A model generated the notes under the pieces. The model had not been told where the DNA came from, searched no databases, and saw only the letters and a program-made list of their open reading frames with translations. DNA of 64,000 bases, from NCBI RefSeq assembly GCF_036785885.1, contig NC_092323.1, positions 12,098,501 to 12,162,500 of the forward strand, read 5' to 3'. Both the position numbers and the translations under genes were made by a program. The DNA is from Coffea arabica. Its lineage: Eukaryota; Streptophyta; Magnoliopsida; Gentianales; Rubiaceae. Positions within the stretch are counted from its first letter, which is position 1, and every line of letters begins with the position of its first letter. This document shows positions 22,331-34,556 of this stretch, one piece after another.

Positions 22331-23599
22331 AGCTTCAGTGTGCCAGCACTTGAAACCTTTGACCAGAACAAGGACACAACACAAAGATTTCACAAGTCAG
22401 AAAAGGTATATAATACTTTTTTCTCACTGACCTCAGTAGGTCTAATTTCATATCCAATCCAAGATATTTTGAGAAAATTTGCTCATAGCTTCTAAAGAAT
22501 AATACGACCCTGAAATCTATTATTCACATATTCAAAGTGGAAAAGTAGGAATAATCTCTAAAAGTATACTAATCCATCAAAATTTATGTGTTCATCTTAA
22601 ACCTATTAGATAAATATGTAATACTACATGATTCTGAACCATCATTGGTTTCATGCATCAGATGAGTTCAGTAAGCTAAAACCAGAACAAAGTTTTAGAC
22701 ATTAATCAACATACTCAACCAGAACTGCACAACGACCATAGCTCAGAACTACTTTGTGAAATTGCCTGTCGCTAAGGTTCAATGATTAATCCGACACAAT
22801 AGTGGAGCATCAGCCAGGAAGAAAAAGCCATAAAAAATCAGTTCAATAGAACAAAAGGAACAGCCAGGAAGAATAATTCGATACAAAGGTAAATTTACAC
22901 GCAGAATTCATTTGTTAGTTTCCATTTTAATAGAGGAAAAAATAGCAAAATGGACAAAACAGGCCGAGCCCCAAAAGAAATATGTGAGAAAGAGAGAGAG
23001 GGAGAGGAGACAAACCCTAAATCTTGGAACGAATGCTAAGGAGACTGGAGACTGGAGACTGGAGGAGGCTGGACTGCTGGAGGAGTGAGTATGGAGACTG
23101 GAGAGAACCGGCTGGAGGAGGCTTCTGTAGTTGAGGAGAGGAAAGGAGAAGCTGTCAAACTGAGAAAGTATCTTCAGTTGAGGAGAGAAGAAACTCAGAA
23201 ACAGGCAAACAGCTTGGCTTAGACTTCAGTGGGCGACGGCGCAAAGGAACGAGACTACGAGAGGAAGAGGAGAGCAGAAATAGTGAAATTAGAACGAATG
23301 CTAATTTAGGGTATTGAAAGTCTGAAATTGGAACATCCGACAAAAGCTTGAGGTATAATAATATTCGGAATTTCGAATTTGAAAACGGTAGTATTTTACC
23401 GTTTTACCGAATTAAATTCGAATTCGGTAAATCCGAATTCAAGAACCCCAAAACCAAATTCGACCCTAATTCGATTCTTACTAATTCGATACCACCGATT
23501 TACCGACCTAATTACCGAATTCGAATTACCAAATTGAAATCGATTTCGGTCGGTAATTCGGTAATTACCGTAATTGCTCACCCCTAGTTGTGGTAGTCA

Positions 23600-24200
23600 T
23601 TTTTTGCTAACTGTGTAAGAGGATCTGTTGCACTGAACAAATGTAATTTGGGAGCAAGGACTTTTTGGAACTCAATACACCAGTGAAAGTAAGCACAAAA
23701 AGAAATTCAATATTGCAGTGAGGGTAATCACAGCATACAAATTTGTGGTTCTGCTGCAAAACTCAGATGTACATGAGTAATTTTAACAGCAAGTGTTAAC
23801 GACACTTGTAAATCCAACCACACCATTCTATGCATGATCTAAATAGATAGATACAACATCTGCAATGACAAAGCATATATATTTTAAGCACAACTGAAAT
23901 AGGATTTCCCACTATCATATATAACTTCAATGGATAATCATTTGTGTTAAGAAGGCAATAGTAAAGACAAAAAGGAAAAGCAAGAAATAATACGTATAGC
24001 TACTCCGTGAAAACCAATGAACAGAATATAACTTCAAAATTAATTTAGAGCTGAGCTGCAAAGATACTTGGGGGGAAAAAAGAACGTAACATTAAAAAGT
24101 TAACGTGGATCTATTATTGTGGACCTTTCCTGCGTTTTTCCTGAATTTATTAAATAGAAATCGAAACATGACATAAATGCAAAATAAGACTATTAGTAGC
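23600..24200. other. Helitron intron sequence, no gene
   Basis: Continuation of the long last intron of the disrupted RPA gene after the nested hAT element. No coding or repeat feature was recognised. Confidence 0.5.
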
Positions 24201-26487
24201 AGCAAAACTAAATAATTAAACAGGAAGTAATTGAATAAGAAATTAAAATTAAGTTCAGAGTATGCGTGCGCTTACCTGTATCAGCTAGTTCCAGTGTTGG
24301 GGACTGGTCATTAAGCAGTGGCAAATCATTTTTTGTCTCGCTTACTACCTGAACTGAACTGGTAGCATGATCAGCTTCATAGTAATATATAACTGTGTAA
24401 CGTTGCCTAGCGTCTGCTAGCTGTGCTTGGATTGGTTTTATATGAATCAGAAAAGTCTTTGATTTCAGTTGTTCATGAACAAGGTCAAGAGGGAGCTCAA
24501 CATTCTGAGAACGAGAGGAAAAAAATATCAGTAATGTTGTAATAGGTCGGTCAACAACTTTTTGAGACAAAATAAAACCTCATTAAAATGCTGCATTGCT
24601 TCAATGGAGGTGAATGTTAAAAGCTTCTCAGCTAGTTCTCCAAATATGGAAGCTGGTATAGCTCCACTGTCATCAACTAAATCAACATCAAAGCAACATC
24701 TGGAAGTATAATAAATACAGAGAGAATTAGTATTTTGGGAAATTTATTATTATATATGATCAAGGAAGATTCACACAGTTATGACTTATGAACTATCATC
24801 TTGGTACAGCTGGTTGCTTCTCCTAGCACGAGTTGCAAGTAAATTCAACTTCATAATCTGCTGCTGTTGCTCGATAGCAATTCTTACAACTCATATACTA
24901 GTATTTTTGGAATATGTGTTCAAAGTAAAAGCGAGCTCTCACCCAAGTTGTCTGCAATATTAATAATGATAAGCAAAAAAATGTAAATATGGCAACAGCA
25001 AATTGTAAAGGGAAAATGGGAAAGAGTGTTTTAATACCTTCTGTGATGGGTTAACATTGCAAATTAAGGTAGCTTTCTGATCAACTCTGAGAGAAATTGC
25101 AGGATTATACTTCATGTAGTCTCTTTTATCAAGAACATCTGCAATCATTTTAGAATTTCTAAGTGCCTTGTACAAGGAGAAAAATACAGAGAAGGTGTGA
25201 GAAGGGAAAATCATCTGAAGTTGAAGTTTTGAGATAGAAACAGATTATTGGAGTACAATATACCAGTTCTTCAGTTCTCTTGCTTCCTGTACAGGCGGAT
25301 CAACAAGTATGACAGAATCAAACCAAGTACCCAATGCAACACCTATAGAAAAGCATCAATGTTATGACAACTGATTCTGTGAAATATATATATAAGAAGG
25401 CGAGAAAAAAAATATTTCAATGTATAAAAGCAAAAAGTACCATTGTAATTATTGACTTTAATTCGACGTGCAATAATGACAGGATAGCTGTGGAGGTTAG
25501 ACAGTAGCTGTTGTCCTTCATTAGTAAGAAAGTCATCCCATAAAGACAGCAATACGGTTTGACATCTGTAATGATTATTAATATAAGTAATAAGTAGGTA
25601 ATAACTTACTTTAGATTTGCAGTTAAGATAAGAAATGAGATACTCACTCTTCATCAAGAACGACAAACTTTTGAACATTTAATTCTTTTGTGTTTCTATT
25701 CAATGTCTTCCTGTCTAATGCAGCAATCACAACGCCTAGCACATTTGTAAAGAGAGAACCAGCATCATGGAAGAAGCACTAATAACAGTGTAAGTACAAC
25801 AATATTAATTGGTCGAGAGAGTTACCAACTGATTTATTCCTGTCATCCATGTGATGCACCAAATCAGTAAATTTTGTATAGTTAAACTTCACAGGCATGA
25901 TTTCATTGGCATCATCATTTATTTCTTGAATAACAGTTTTAGTGCTGATCACCCATTAGATAGTGAGCTCAGTTGTCTGAAATTTTGCTGGGATAGGCTT
26001 CACTTCAGCATTTGTGATCTTGTATTTTTTGTAAACATGTAAGAGCGGACTCATTTTAGGAATATCAGCATTGAAGATTATTGCTTCTACTTTTGATCCC
26101 TGGAACATAGAAGCAGCAAGTATAGCATTAGCTAAAAAACAAGAAATTTTGTTATTACAACCATAGGAAAGAGAGCGGGCACAAAGGCGCACTAACCTCT
26201 GTATCATAGAAGATAAATTTTTATTTTTTGTTGGTGTTCACTTTGAGTCAGTGATCTGTTGTTTTTCCTGAACAGTGATGATGCAACTCTAATTTTTCAT
26301 GAAAGGGACAATGTCTCGGATAGGCAGCAAGTTAGTCATTCTGTATGAAAATCAAAATGAACATAACTAAGTATTAGTACACAGGTTAAGTGTAAGAGTA
26401 TATTCATTAAAGAAAGATAAATATGTATGTGTACCTCATTCAAAAATATACTTGAATCAGATAGAATCTTGAAATTAGACAGAATCG

Positions 26488-29400
26488 TTACTGCTGAGTC
26501 AAATGAAAGATTTCATTAAAGACAACGTTCCTAGTTTTGCAGTTAATCTTTTTCTCATCAAAAGTTCCAGGAATAAGAAGAACTTTAAGGTGAGCAGCAG
26601 TTCTAGCTCTAGAAAGTGCAACGTAAAGCTGTCCGTGGAAAAAAACAGGTTCACGCAAGTAAAGACCCACATAGTCAAGAGTTTGTCCCTATGCCTTATT
26701 AATGGTTAAAGCAAAACAGAGGCGGATAGGAAATTGAGTTCTTATGAACGGAATCCCATTTCTTTCATTGTCAGAGGTCTGAAGAGGTATTTTTGGGATG
26801 AAGACTGTTTCCCAGCGTGAATGCCAAAAATAATTTCTGCAGAAATGATATTCAAGCTAAACTCTCTACATATTAACCTTGTCCCATTACACAATCCTTC
26901 ATTAGGATTTAAATTCCTTAAAAGCATAATAGGACAGTTTTCTTTTAGCAGCAACTTATGAGGAGGAAGTCCTTTTGGATTCTGCGAATTTAGAAAATCT
27001 TCATAGTCACCTTGGTGCTGCTGCTCAACAGTCCGATCTGAACTTATATAAATTTGAACATTTTCATGAAATTTGTTTATCAATAGCTCATTTAGCTCAT
27101 CGACTGAGCTATTTTTGGGAGTAAGGATGCATCTATTTATCATCCTATAAGGATCTTTAGAATACAGCTGCAAATCTGGGAAAACACTCTCAACTAACCT
27201 GTTTAGAGTTATAAGTAGCTATAATCAATGAAAGACAAGGTTTAAAAAAAAGAATCAGCTAGATAAAGTATAATTGTATGTAGTTGTTAACCTATTTAAA
27301 GATTGATCTTTATCATAATAAGAAATAACTATATCAGGTGATAAAGCGATTTCGCCGTTTGCATCTACAGGCTCTCTTCCCTCGCCTATTCTTAATAAAA
27401 ACTGAGAGAAAGCATGATCTAACATGGCTCTCATATTCTGCGTGAGTTTCAGTTTGTGTAACTTAGACCAGAGAACAGAGTTAGGAAAGCTTGATTCTAT
27501 GAGGACATGCTTTGTTGCTCGCTCAATAACCGACAAAGTTTGCCGAAAATCTCCACAAAAAATTACAACTTTTCCTCCAAAAGGCAAATTAGAATCCATT
27601 ATATCTTTAAGTAGATCATCAAATGCCTAAATTGTTTCTCGCTTAGCCATCGATGCTTCATCCCAAAGGATAAGTTTACACTCTAAAAGCAATTTGGCAA
27701 TACTGCTTTGTTTGCTAAGTTGACAAGCTTTATTCTTTGAAAAGTCCAATGGTATCTTAAATCTTGAGTGCGCTGTTCGTCCTCCAGGAAGAATAGAAGC
27801 TGCAATGCCAGAAGTGGCTACAGCAATGGCAATGTAACCCTGCGATCTAAATGTAGCAAGCAGCGATCGGTATAAGAATGTTTTACCAGTCCCTCCTGGA
27901 CCATCAATAAAAAAAGCTTCACCCTGAGCAGAAAAATATGCTGCAAGAATCAGGTCGTAAGCATTTTTCTATTCAGAGTTCAATTTGAGAGAGAGTAAGA
28001 GATCCTCTGGAGCAACATGTAAACCCCTTTCGCTTTCGATCTCCTGTGTCAATCGTTCATGAAAAGGAGAATGGAAATCATTTGAAGTTAATTGGTAATC
28101 AGTTATTCTTTTTCCTATTTGCTCCAATGATCTGTTAATGTCTTGTAACGCTCTTGTTGTGGTCTCTGAAGGAGTAAGGACAGAAAATGAGCATTGGTGC
28201 TGGTAATCTGTTAAGAGGTCACGGTGAAATTTTTCCCACAGGAGCTGAGGATTTACTGGAGAACAATGAACAAGCAGAGTGGCAAATAGCAATCTTAAGG
28301 AAGATGGCATCTGGAAGGCCACGGCTTCTTGGAGTGTATCATCTATGTAAGTATCAGATTGCAAAAGTCCTAATGCTAAAGCAGCTCCTCTAAAGGAATT
28401 CAGCTTTTGATCAGCAACTGTCAAAATATCATCAAAAGAAGTTGGCCCATGAACATGATTTAGAAGAAGTCTCAAGTAGTATCTTTCTCCATTTGCTGGA
28501 CTAACAGTAACCATTCTACCTATCACATTTCGACGCTTCCTCAGCCCATTTTTTATATTTAGGAAACCAAACAAAAAATTGAGGAAAATCCTTGTAAAGA
28601 CATTTAAGGTTCTGTGCAACCACATTTGTTTTGTTTATATGGAAAAATTCAGTTAACATGGTTTTTGAAAAATCAACTTTGCTCAATAATTGCAACAGAT
28701 CAGAGTTTTTGTCGAAAGAAATAAACTATTGGTCTGGAAGATGGATCTGAAGAGTATAGACCGCTGGAGTTATTTCACTTAAGCGGAATTCAAAAATGCG
28801 CCAAAATGCCTCAGGAGATGAAATCCATCTACCTTGCTGAAATTCCTTTATTTCATCAGTGTCATCAGGGGCATGATGCGAAACGACCTTAAAATTGATT
28901 GAGTCATGGCCTTTGAAAACATACTTATACATGTACTTCACCAATTTAACAGTCGAGCAAATTTCTACATTGATATGGCAGTCAAATGTAGCTAACAGAT
29001 AGGGACTATAAGACACAACCCATATGTTATCAAAAGTATGCCTTCGGATTGTGATTTTTCTTCTATCATCCCTCCTTCTGTATTGTGGATAACTATCTTC
29101 AGCATGAGTCGTTTGGCTACAAAAACTCTTTGGATAGTGATTTTTACAACGACCATCCTTCATACAAGGGCAAGTTCTATCCATATCACCACAAGGACCA
29201 TGAATCATATGCTTCACAACAAGTGAATATAGATGAGGATGCTTAGAACGATCAGGTATTTTAGCACAGACCACTCTATCATATGACTCTGGATTTAGGA
29301 GCTTGTATTCAAGCTTCAAAATTAGTAGCATATGCGTATGTGGGAATCCACATTTTTGGAACTCAATCACATAAACATACGCTGCAACTTCTCCAAAGAT

Positions 29401-32021
29401 TTGTTTGTTCAAAACTTCTGATTTAAGCAATTCAAACTTGGCTCTAAAGACTCTAGCCAGAAGGTCCGGTCTGTCCTGAGGTTTTCATGGTACTTTAGAT
29501 TATCCTGAATTTCCTTCCATGCTGGGTTGCAGGTCATAGTGAAAAAGATATCCGATTTGCCATATTTTTGCACAAGGGACATTGCATCAAGATATTGACG
29601 TCTCATGTCCCTTGGTCTACCTATAAAGGAAGCTGGTAATATGGTTCTACGGCCAACTTTAGAAGCATTGGTTTGGCCTATTGAAATACTGTCTAGGACT
29701 CCTTGAAGAACCTCAGAACGAATGTTGTTCTGTCGGTTTCAATGAAAGTCAAGCCTAGACGTTTCAATCTTAACATAACCATCTACTGCATACTGTTGTA
29801 ATAGTCTAAGTGAGTGCAGTAACATTGATTCATCATCATCTCTGATCTGAAATCTGTAACAATAGTATTCCCTAGCTGACACCGTGTCTTCTTTATTTTT
29901 TGAACAATCAGCAGCTAGAGAAAAATGATGAGTAGTTATTTAGGCTGATGATATCTTATAATGTAAGAAGAATGGGTAAAAGCAATTGGGTAGAAGCGGC
30001 AACAAATAACTTGCCTCTTTGTTCACGATCCAATAAACTTGATGCAGAATCGACCGAAGAAGGATGAATGTTGATATCTTCCTCACAGGAATCCTCTCTT
30101 CTCTTTTTTTTTCGAGCTCTTTTAACTCCAGGGTGCCACTCGCATTCACCGCAGGGAAACAGAATAGGGTATTGCAATGGATCATAGCAGCCATGGTAAT
30201 GTTTAATTCTATAGCTGCTATTTGAATGAGTATACACTTGAATATGAGCTCCCATATGGTCTGATTCATCTTGATTTTCAGTCCATATTGCTGCAACTTG
30301 GGACGCAGAAGGAAGGTTATAAACTCGCTGGTCAAGGGCGGGATAACAGCAAAATACAATGTTCAAGTTGTTAATGTTTGGAACATGGCTAAGGTTTCTG
30401 AAGAACTTAGCATAAGGATTGTTACTAAGAATGCGCATAAGGAGTCTTAATGTGGTTGCTCGCAACTTATCAGAAGCAGCAACCCTCTTTGCTAATTCTT
30501 CATCAGTGTCAAAGAAGTATAGTTGAATCCCAGATGCTGTATCGTCTGACCGGAAAAGGCCATTAAGAAAATGATAAACCTGACCTTGAACACGAAAGAT
30601 GTAAACACCTTTGGTGTTCTTTGTTAGTTCAGAATCATATTTAGCAGTAAATGATGTGAAGCCTAAGTTATTGTTGTAAGTGCGAGCATTATTCCTAAAA
30701 TGGAAGCTCTCCTCATCGCTACCAATGAATAAGCGCTTCAAATCGTAAGGCATAGGAGGAGCGACAACAGAAATTTCTCCTCCTGCGCAGCAAAAATTAG
30801 GCGGTTCCAAATGGAATCTTTTCGCCCCACAATGGCCACAAGGAGTAGCATCAGGCAAAGCCAAAGACTCATTAGGAATATTGTTCACGAGGGAAAGATT
30901 TGGCTGGCCACGCCTCCGTTTTCTCCCTGTGGTTGTTTGCATGCAATTTGTAAACATGTTGAGTTAAGACTGTGTATAAATAGGCAAGAAGGAATCCTAA
31001 ACACAGGCAGAGATAAGCGAGAAACAACACTAAACCTGCATTCTCTGTTCTCACGGTAGAAGAGTTACTACGTTTCTTGCTATGTGCAGAAATTGCAGAG
31101 GATGGATGAAGAGGAGTATTCCTATTTTTTTTCCTTCTCTGGCGAACAGAGGTCACTGTAGACTGGTTAAAATTGCTTGCTGGAAAAGAAGAAGTTTCTG
31201 TGGATAATAAAATCCAATAAGACAATTGGTAAAGTTGTGCAGGGCTTTGTATATGTACATTTAATTATTAACAGGAAAAGATGCTTAAGAGGTGAAGAAG
31301 CAAGTAATGGGGCCGCAAGTTATAGCGAAAAAAGAACTAAACAAGGATTATTGGAGAGAAGAACTGCACTAAATGAAAGTTGAATCTGTGGAAACACTCG
31401 GTAATGGAGGATGCATTTTTTTTTGCAAAGTGGCCGATATATGGAAAACAAAATTTGCGGCTGAGAGGAATATAAGGTGAAGAAGACGCAGCTGCTATAA
31501 GTTAAAACGGGCATAATTCTGAACAGGAAAGGCTTGCAAGGTTTCAAATACTAAATAGGAGCACTGCAGGATTCAAACAAAAGGGAACTCATTTTTAGCA
31601 ACACAGAGTGCATAGTAAGCAATAGGAAGGCAGAGGAGCAGCAATAAAATGGAAGAGGAAAATTCAAATCCAGCAGAAAATAAGCTAATTAAGAAATACC
31701 TTCATTAACAGATGATGCAGACCTGGGAGGCATATTTTTTTTAGAAGACGGTGAAGCACGATCATTGAGCAAATTAGATACATCAGGAGTGTAATGGAAC
31801 TCTCCACACCCTATAACAACACTCTCAACTGGAAGAAAGCACTCTCGATTTTCTAGTGTATTAGAAATGACAGGAGGTTGATCCTCATTACCAGAAGATC
31901 TATCATGACCATACGCAAAACAGACAGTAGATTCCACACAAGCAGGAGGAACCTTGTGAACGTGAGAGCGGGAAATTTTTTGTTTTTTCTTCTCAGATCT
32001 AGCCTCTCTCAGAGAACGCAA
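26488..32021 (-). pseudogene. Helitron RepHel transposase (HUH Rep plus PIF1-like helicase), decayed
   Basis: In sense order: an N-terminal exon (32021-31700), a basic exon (about 31197-31040), a long exon from about 30935 with zinc-finger-like CGHCGAKRFHLEP and the Helitron N-terminal core, then the Rep domain near 29590-28730. The HUH site is FPHTHML and the paired-tyrosine region KYMYKYVFKG. The helicase follows: Walker A GPGGTGKTFLYR near 27900, Walker B-like LILWDEASM near 27670, FCGDFRQTL near 27550 and the C-terminal VALSRARTAAHL near 26600. RepHel nicks and unwinds one strand for rolling-circle transposition. At least five codons expected to be Gln or Arg are stops (around 29738, 28728, 27967, 27631 and 26692) and at least two frame changes occur (near 29430 and 28560), so it is inactive. 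Confidence 0.9.
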
Positions 32022-33455
32022 AAATTTAGCTTTCCACGCAAGGCGTTTCTATCCATCTAATTCCAGATACTAAGTAAGGGAGTAGCTACATGAGATAAGA
32101 TAATAAAGGCTACCAAATAAGCAGCCACCAAGCTGGGGAGCAGCAACTAAGCAAGGAAGCATGGCAAGGCGAAGTTTACTATTAAGGGATAAGATAATAA
32201 ATGCTAGGCAACGAAATATCATACAACTGGTGAGCATAAAAAAAGCGTAGAGAAAAGAAGTGCACAAGTAAACGAATAAGGTGGCCGAAGAGAACTACAA
32301 GCACAGTAGCATGCAACAAAGGAAAAAGAGAAAAAAACTGCATGGTTGATGGAAAAAAACAAGCCAGCGCAAACTAAAAGCAAACAAAGTTACAGAACAG
32401 GGAGATAGCAAGAAAAAGGCAAGAAAAAAGGAGAAGAAGGGAAGAAACGCCACCTCAGGCAAACAGGCACACCTCAGTGAATGGAATAGCAACAACAGGG
32501 CGCACAGGATCTCTTGCTGTCAAAACAACAGACAAAGAATTGAGAAGCAAGCATGACATGAGACAAAGTACAACAGAGAGAAGGGAAAATTTTGGGAAAT
32601 GCAGACAAAGGATAAAACAAGAAAGATACTAACCTGAACTAAAAGAGGAGGAGCTGACAGGAGAATCCGAAGAGAACAAAAGCTACAAAACAACAAAAGA
32701 ATTCAGAAGTCGTGCACAGCAGAGGATATTCTAAGCAAAAGAGAGAAAAAGATTCCAAAAAGCAATACAGGCATAATATAGAATCGTAAGGAAGGAAAAA
32801 AAAAAACAAAGCAATGGGGGAAAAAACAACGGGGAGTTCATAATGTAGGGCGAGCAAGCATGCCTACCAGCAGCCAACCAAAAGTTGCAGAGGTGCGAGC
32901 AAGGTTCTAAGCAGCAAGGCAGCAACAAAGCAATACAAAGGAAGGTGAAGGAAATAAGCTGGAAGAAGCTTAGTTCAAACAACACTGATCATAATGCAGG
33001 CCTTCCAAAATCCAACGGGAGACTCGTGATAGCCTCGCCAAGACTGGACGGAAATGTTTCAATCAATCTCGTCATCATCATCAGCCAAAAGCAAAGAAGG
33101 AAGAGCTGAAAGTCATTCTGTGTCAGCATTGCACAGCGCGCAGAGAAGAAAAATTTACACCAACAAGCCATTGAATGGAACATAGTCTTTAGTGCACATT
33201 CCGTAATTGCGGCAAAACAGTCAGGGTAAAAGTGTCATTTCAATTTCCCTTTATTCAGCTGACCACCTAACGTTTGACATTGAAGAAGAGACATCACACC
33301 TGCTACAATGTTACAATGCGTCATAACAACTACTCTTGCCACTCTGTTCACCCTAACATTATCAGTTTTGAGTACTATCTTACAGTTCTAGTCTTAGTTG
33401 TAGTCCTTTATGTTTATATTATATTATATTATTATTAACATATTATTAACATATA
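32022..33455. other. Helitron 5' leader region, no gene seen
   Basis: Purine-rich on the + strand with many AGCAA, AAGGCA and GGAAG words; short ORFs here have no recognisable domains. 33410-33466 is an AT-rich stretch with repeated ATATTATTATTAACAT-like words and probably contains the Helitron 5' terminus. Confidence 0.5.
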
Positions 33456-34486
33456 TATAAAAGAGCGAATGCCATGGCTCAAAAGAGGTGCTTGTGTTGG
33501 AGATGTGGCCAATCGTTATTGGCTGGAGAGTGTTCGTCCAAGTAGCTCGTGCTCCTCACGTGAGTTTACTTTGGATTCCATTGTGTCTCCAAAGAAGAAA
33601 AAGTACTACTCGGTCTCCAAAGTAAAGTACTTTGCCTCCAAAGAGTATGTCAGATGTTTACCTGCTTCCCATCTCACTTTCTCTGTCTCGGACAGAAAGT
33701 TGAAGGTTGAAGTTGTGGGTAGTTGTCAGAGTGCTTCATTAAGACAGAAACTAACACCTCTTGTAAATACTCCCAAAACTTGTTCACAATTCCAGCTGGT
33801 GTTGCGAAAATAGCCTTGACCATTTTTTGTAGTGAAGTGAGAAATGCTGTGCGAGGAAGGAAATTAGGTAAGCTTATACCTTTAACTTCCTCCAGGATGC
33901 TAATCTCTTCCTCCAAGAACTGCTGCTTTTGTTCAACTTTGATAGACGAACACTCTTCCTTTCTCGCTCTCCCTCTCTGTCAAACGATGACCAGATCTAT
34001 CATTTATCTACATGTTTTCTTTCTTCTTTTCTTCTTTGTTAATAAACAAAAATTAAAAACAAATAAGGCACTTTGATGTTTTTTGTTTAGTTTTTGTTTC
34101 TTTCTTTGTTTTCTTGAATTTGCAGTTACTCACAATCGCATTTTGCTTCTCATAGATTGCGGACAATGGATTGAATGTCCACGAGAAGGAGAAAAAGAAT
34201 CAACTTTCCAGGTTGTGCGATTTTCTTTAATTTATTTTTCAGTCTTTTTCCAATTTTACTCTAGTATAGCAGAAAGCAAGAAAGAAACACCGCTGAAAAC
34301 GAGGCCATTTAGTCTAAGTCTGCTAAGAACTAAGAAATAAGAAACAAGGACAGATTGAATGAAGCAAAAAAGGAACGGAAAGCAAACGAATTGGAGAGGA
34401 AGTTGGACGAACACTCTCCAACCAATCACGTTTGGCCACATCACCAAAAGTACACAATCTTGAGGTATGGCATTCCCTCTTTTATA
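33456..34486. mobile_element. Pack-MULE-like inverted-repeat element with captured dynamin-related gene piece
   Basis: About 90-bp imperfect inverted repeats: 33456-33545 (TATAAAAGAGCGAATGCCAT ... GGAGAGTGTTCGTCCAA) match the complement of about 34396-34486 (TATAAAAGAGGGAATGCCAT ... GGAGAGTGTTCGTCCAA). The interior holds a DRP4-like fragment on the - strand. I could not find a convincing target duplication, so the exact ends and the MULE assignment are tentative; the design matches a Pack-MULE. Confidence 0.65.
33700..33955 (-). pseudogene. Captured dynamin-related protein (DRP4-like) fragment
   Basis: On the - strand about 80 codons read SIKVEQKQQFLEEEISILEE, then ISLPNFLPRTAFLTSLQ, then FWEYLQEVLVSVLMKHSDNY and PQLQPS. 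This is the stalk/middle region of plant DRP4-class dynamin-related GTPases (ILEEA-x-G-I-x-LPNFLPRTAFL ... VLMRHSENYPQLQ). The GTPase domain is absent, and similarity ends at about 33700. It is a captured fragment, not a gene; the parent should be elsewhere in the genome. Confidence 0.7.
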
Positions 34487-34556
34487 CCTATTGTTAATGA
34501 GAGTAAACTATTTCCAAATAATAAATAAATAATATATCCTCTCACTCAAAAAAAAA

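Larger units (their letters stand above)
19288..23586 (-). mobile_element. hAT transposon, 4.3 kb, almost autonomous
   Basis: Perfect 12-bp inverted ends TAGGGGTGAGCA and an 8-bp target duplication GTTGTGGT (19280-19287 and 23587-23594). Both subterminal regions (19295-19460 and 23345-23580) are packed with GAATTCGGTAATTCGG-type words in both orientations, probably transposase-binding repeats. It holds one transposase gene on the - strand. It lies within an intron of the Helitron RPA gene, so it is younger than the Helitron. Confidence 0.93.
18727..26339 (-). pseudogene. RPA70-like gene of the Helitron (copy a), disrupted
   Basis: Start about 26339 (MTNLLPIRDIVPF), stop at 18727-18729. Exon pieces include the OB-fold SKVEAIIFNADIPKMSPLL (26120-25970), a segment at about 25940-25850, QTVLLSLWDDFLTNEGQQLL (25570-25480), a piece near 25290, NPAISLRVDQKATLICNVNP (25110-25040), LPLDLVHEQLKSKTFLIHI (24500-24278) and a last exon at 18854-18727 (EKFDELDKLNAG). 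The final intron (about 24277-18855) contains the 4.3-kb hAT element. At least three codons are stops in the expected frame: after PFMKN and after ITDSK in the first exon, and after TTELTI in the second. Each can be explained by one C-to-T or G-to-A change. The single-strand DNA-binding role is family knowledge; this copy should not make full protein. Confidence 0.7.
12471..33460 (-). mobile_element. Large Helitron (~21 kb) with RepHel, two RPA genes and a B3 gene
   Basis: Reading on the - strand the element ends ...CACCTCCTAG (3' end at 12471), preceded by a GC-rich hairpin, the canonical 3' end of plant Helitrons. In sense order it contains a RepHel gene (about 32021-26488), an RPA70-like gene (26339-18727), a captured eS6 fragment on the opposite strand, a two-B3-domain gene (about 16520-15695) and a second RPA70-like gene (14967-12876). 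A hAT element (19288-23586) is nested inside and accounts for 4.3 kb. The 5' TC end is not pinned: the AT-rich stretch 33360-33466 is the likely place, but it merges with the inverted repeat of the next element. Several nonsense changes in RepHel and one RPA gene show it can no longer supply its own transposase. Confidence 0.8.

Noticed and set aside
33440-33470. Exact Helitron 5' end at AAAAGA (complement TCTTTT)
   Set aside because: It begins TC as expected, but the next base on the flank is G rather than T, and the same TATAAAAGAG occurs in the inverted arm of the neighbouring element. The end is left approximate.
33469-33813. 114-codon + strand ORF starting in the inverted repeat
   Set aside because: It overlaps the DRP4-like fragment on the opposite strand, which has clear family residues; the + frame has none.
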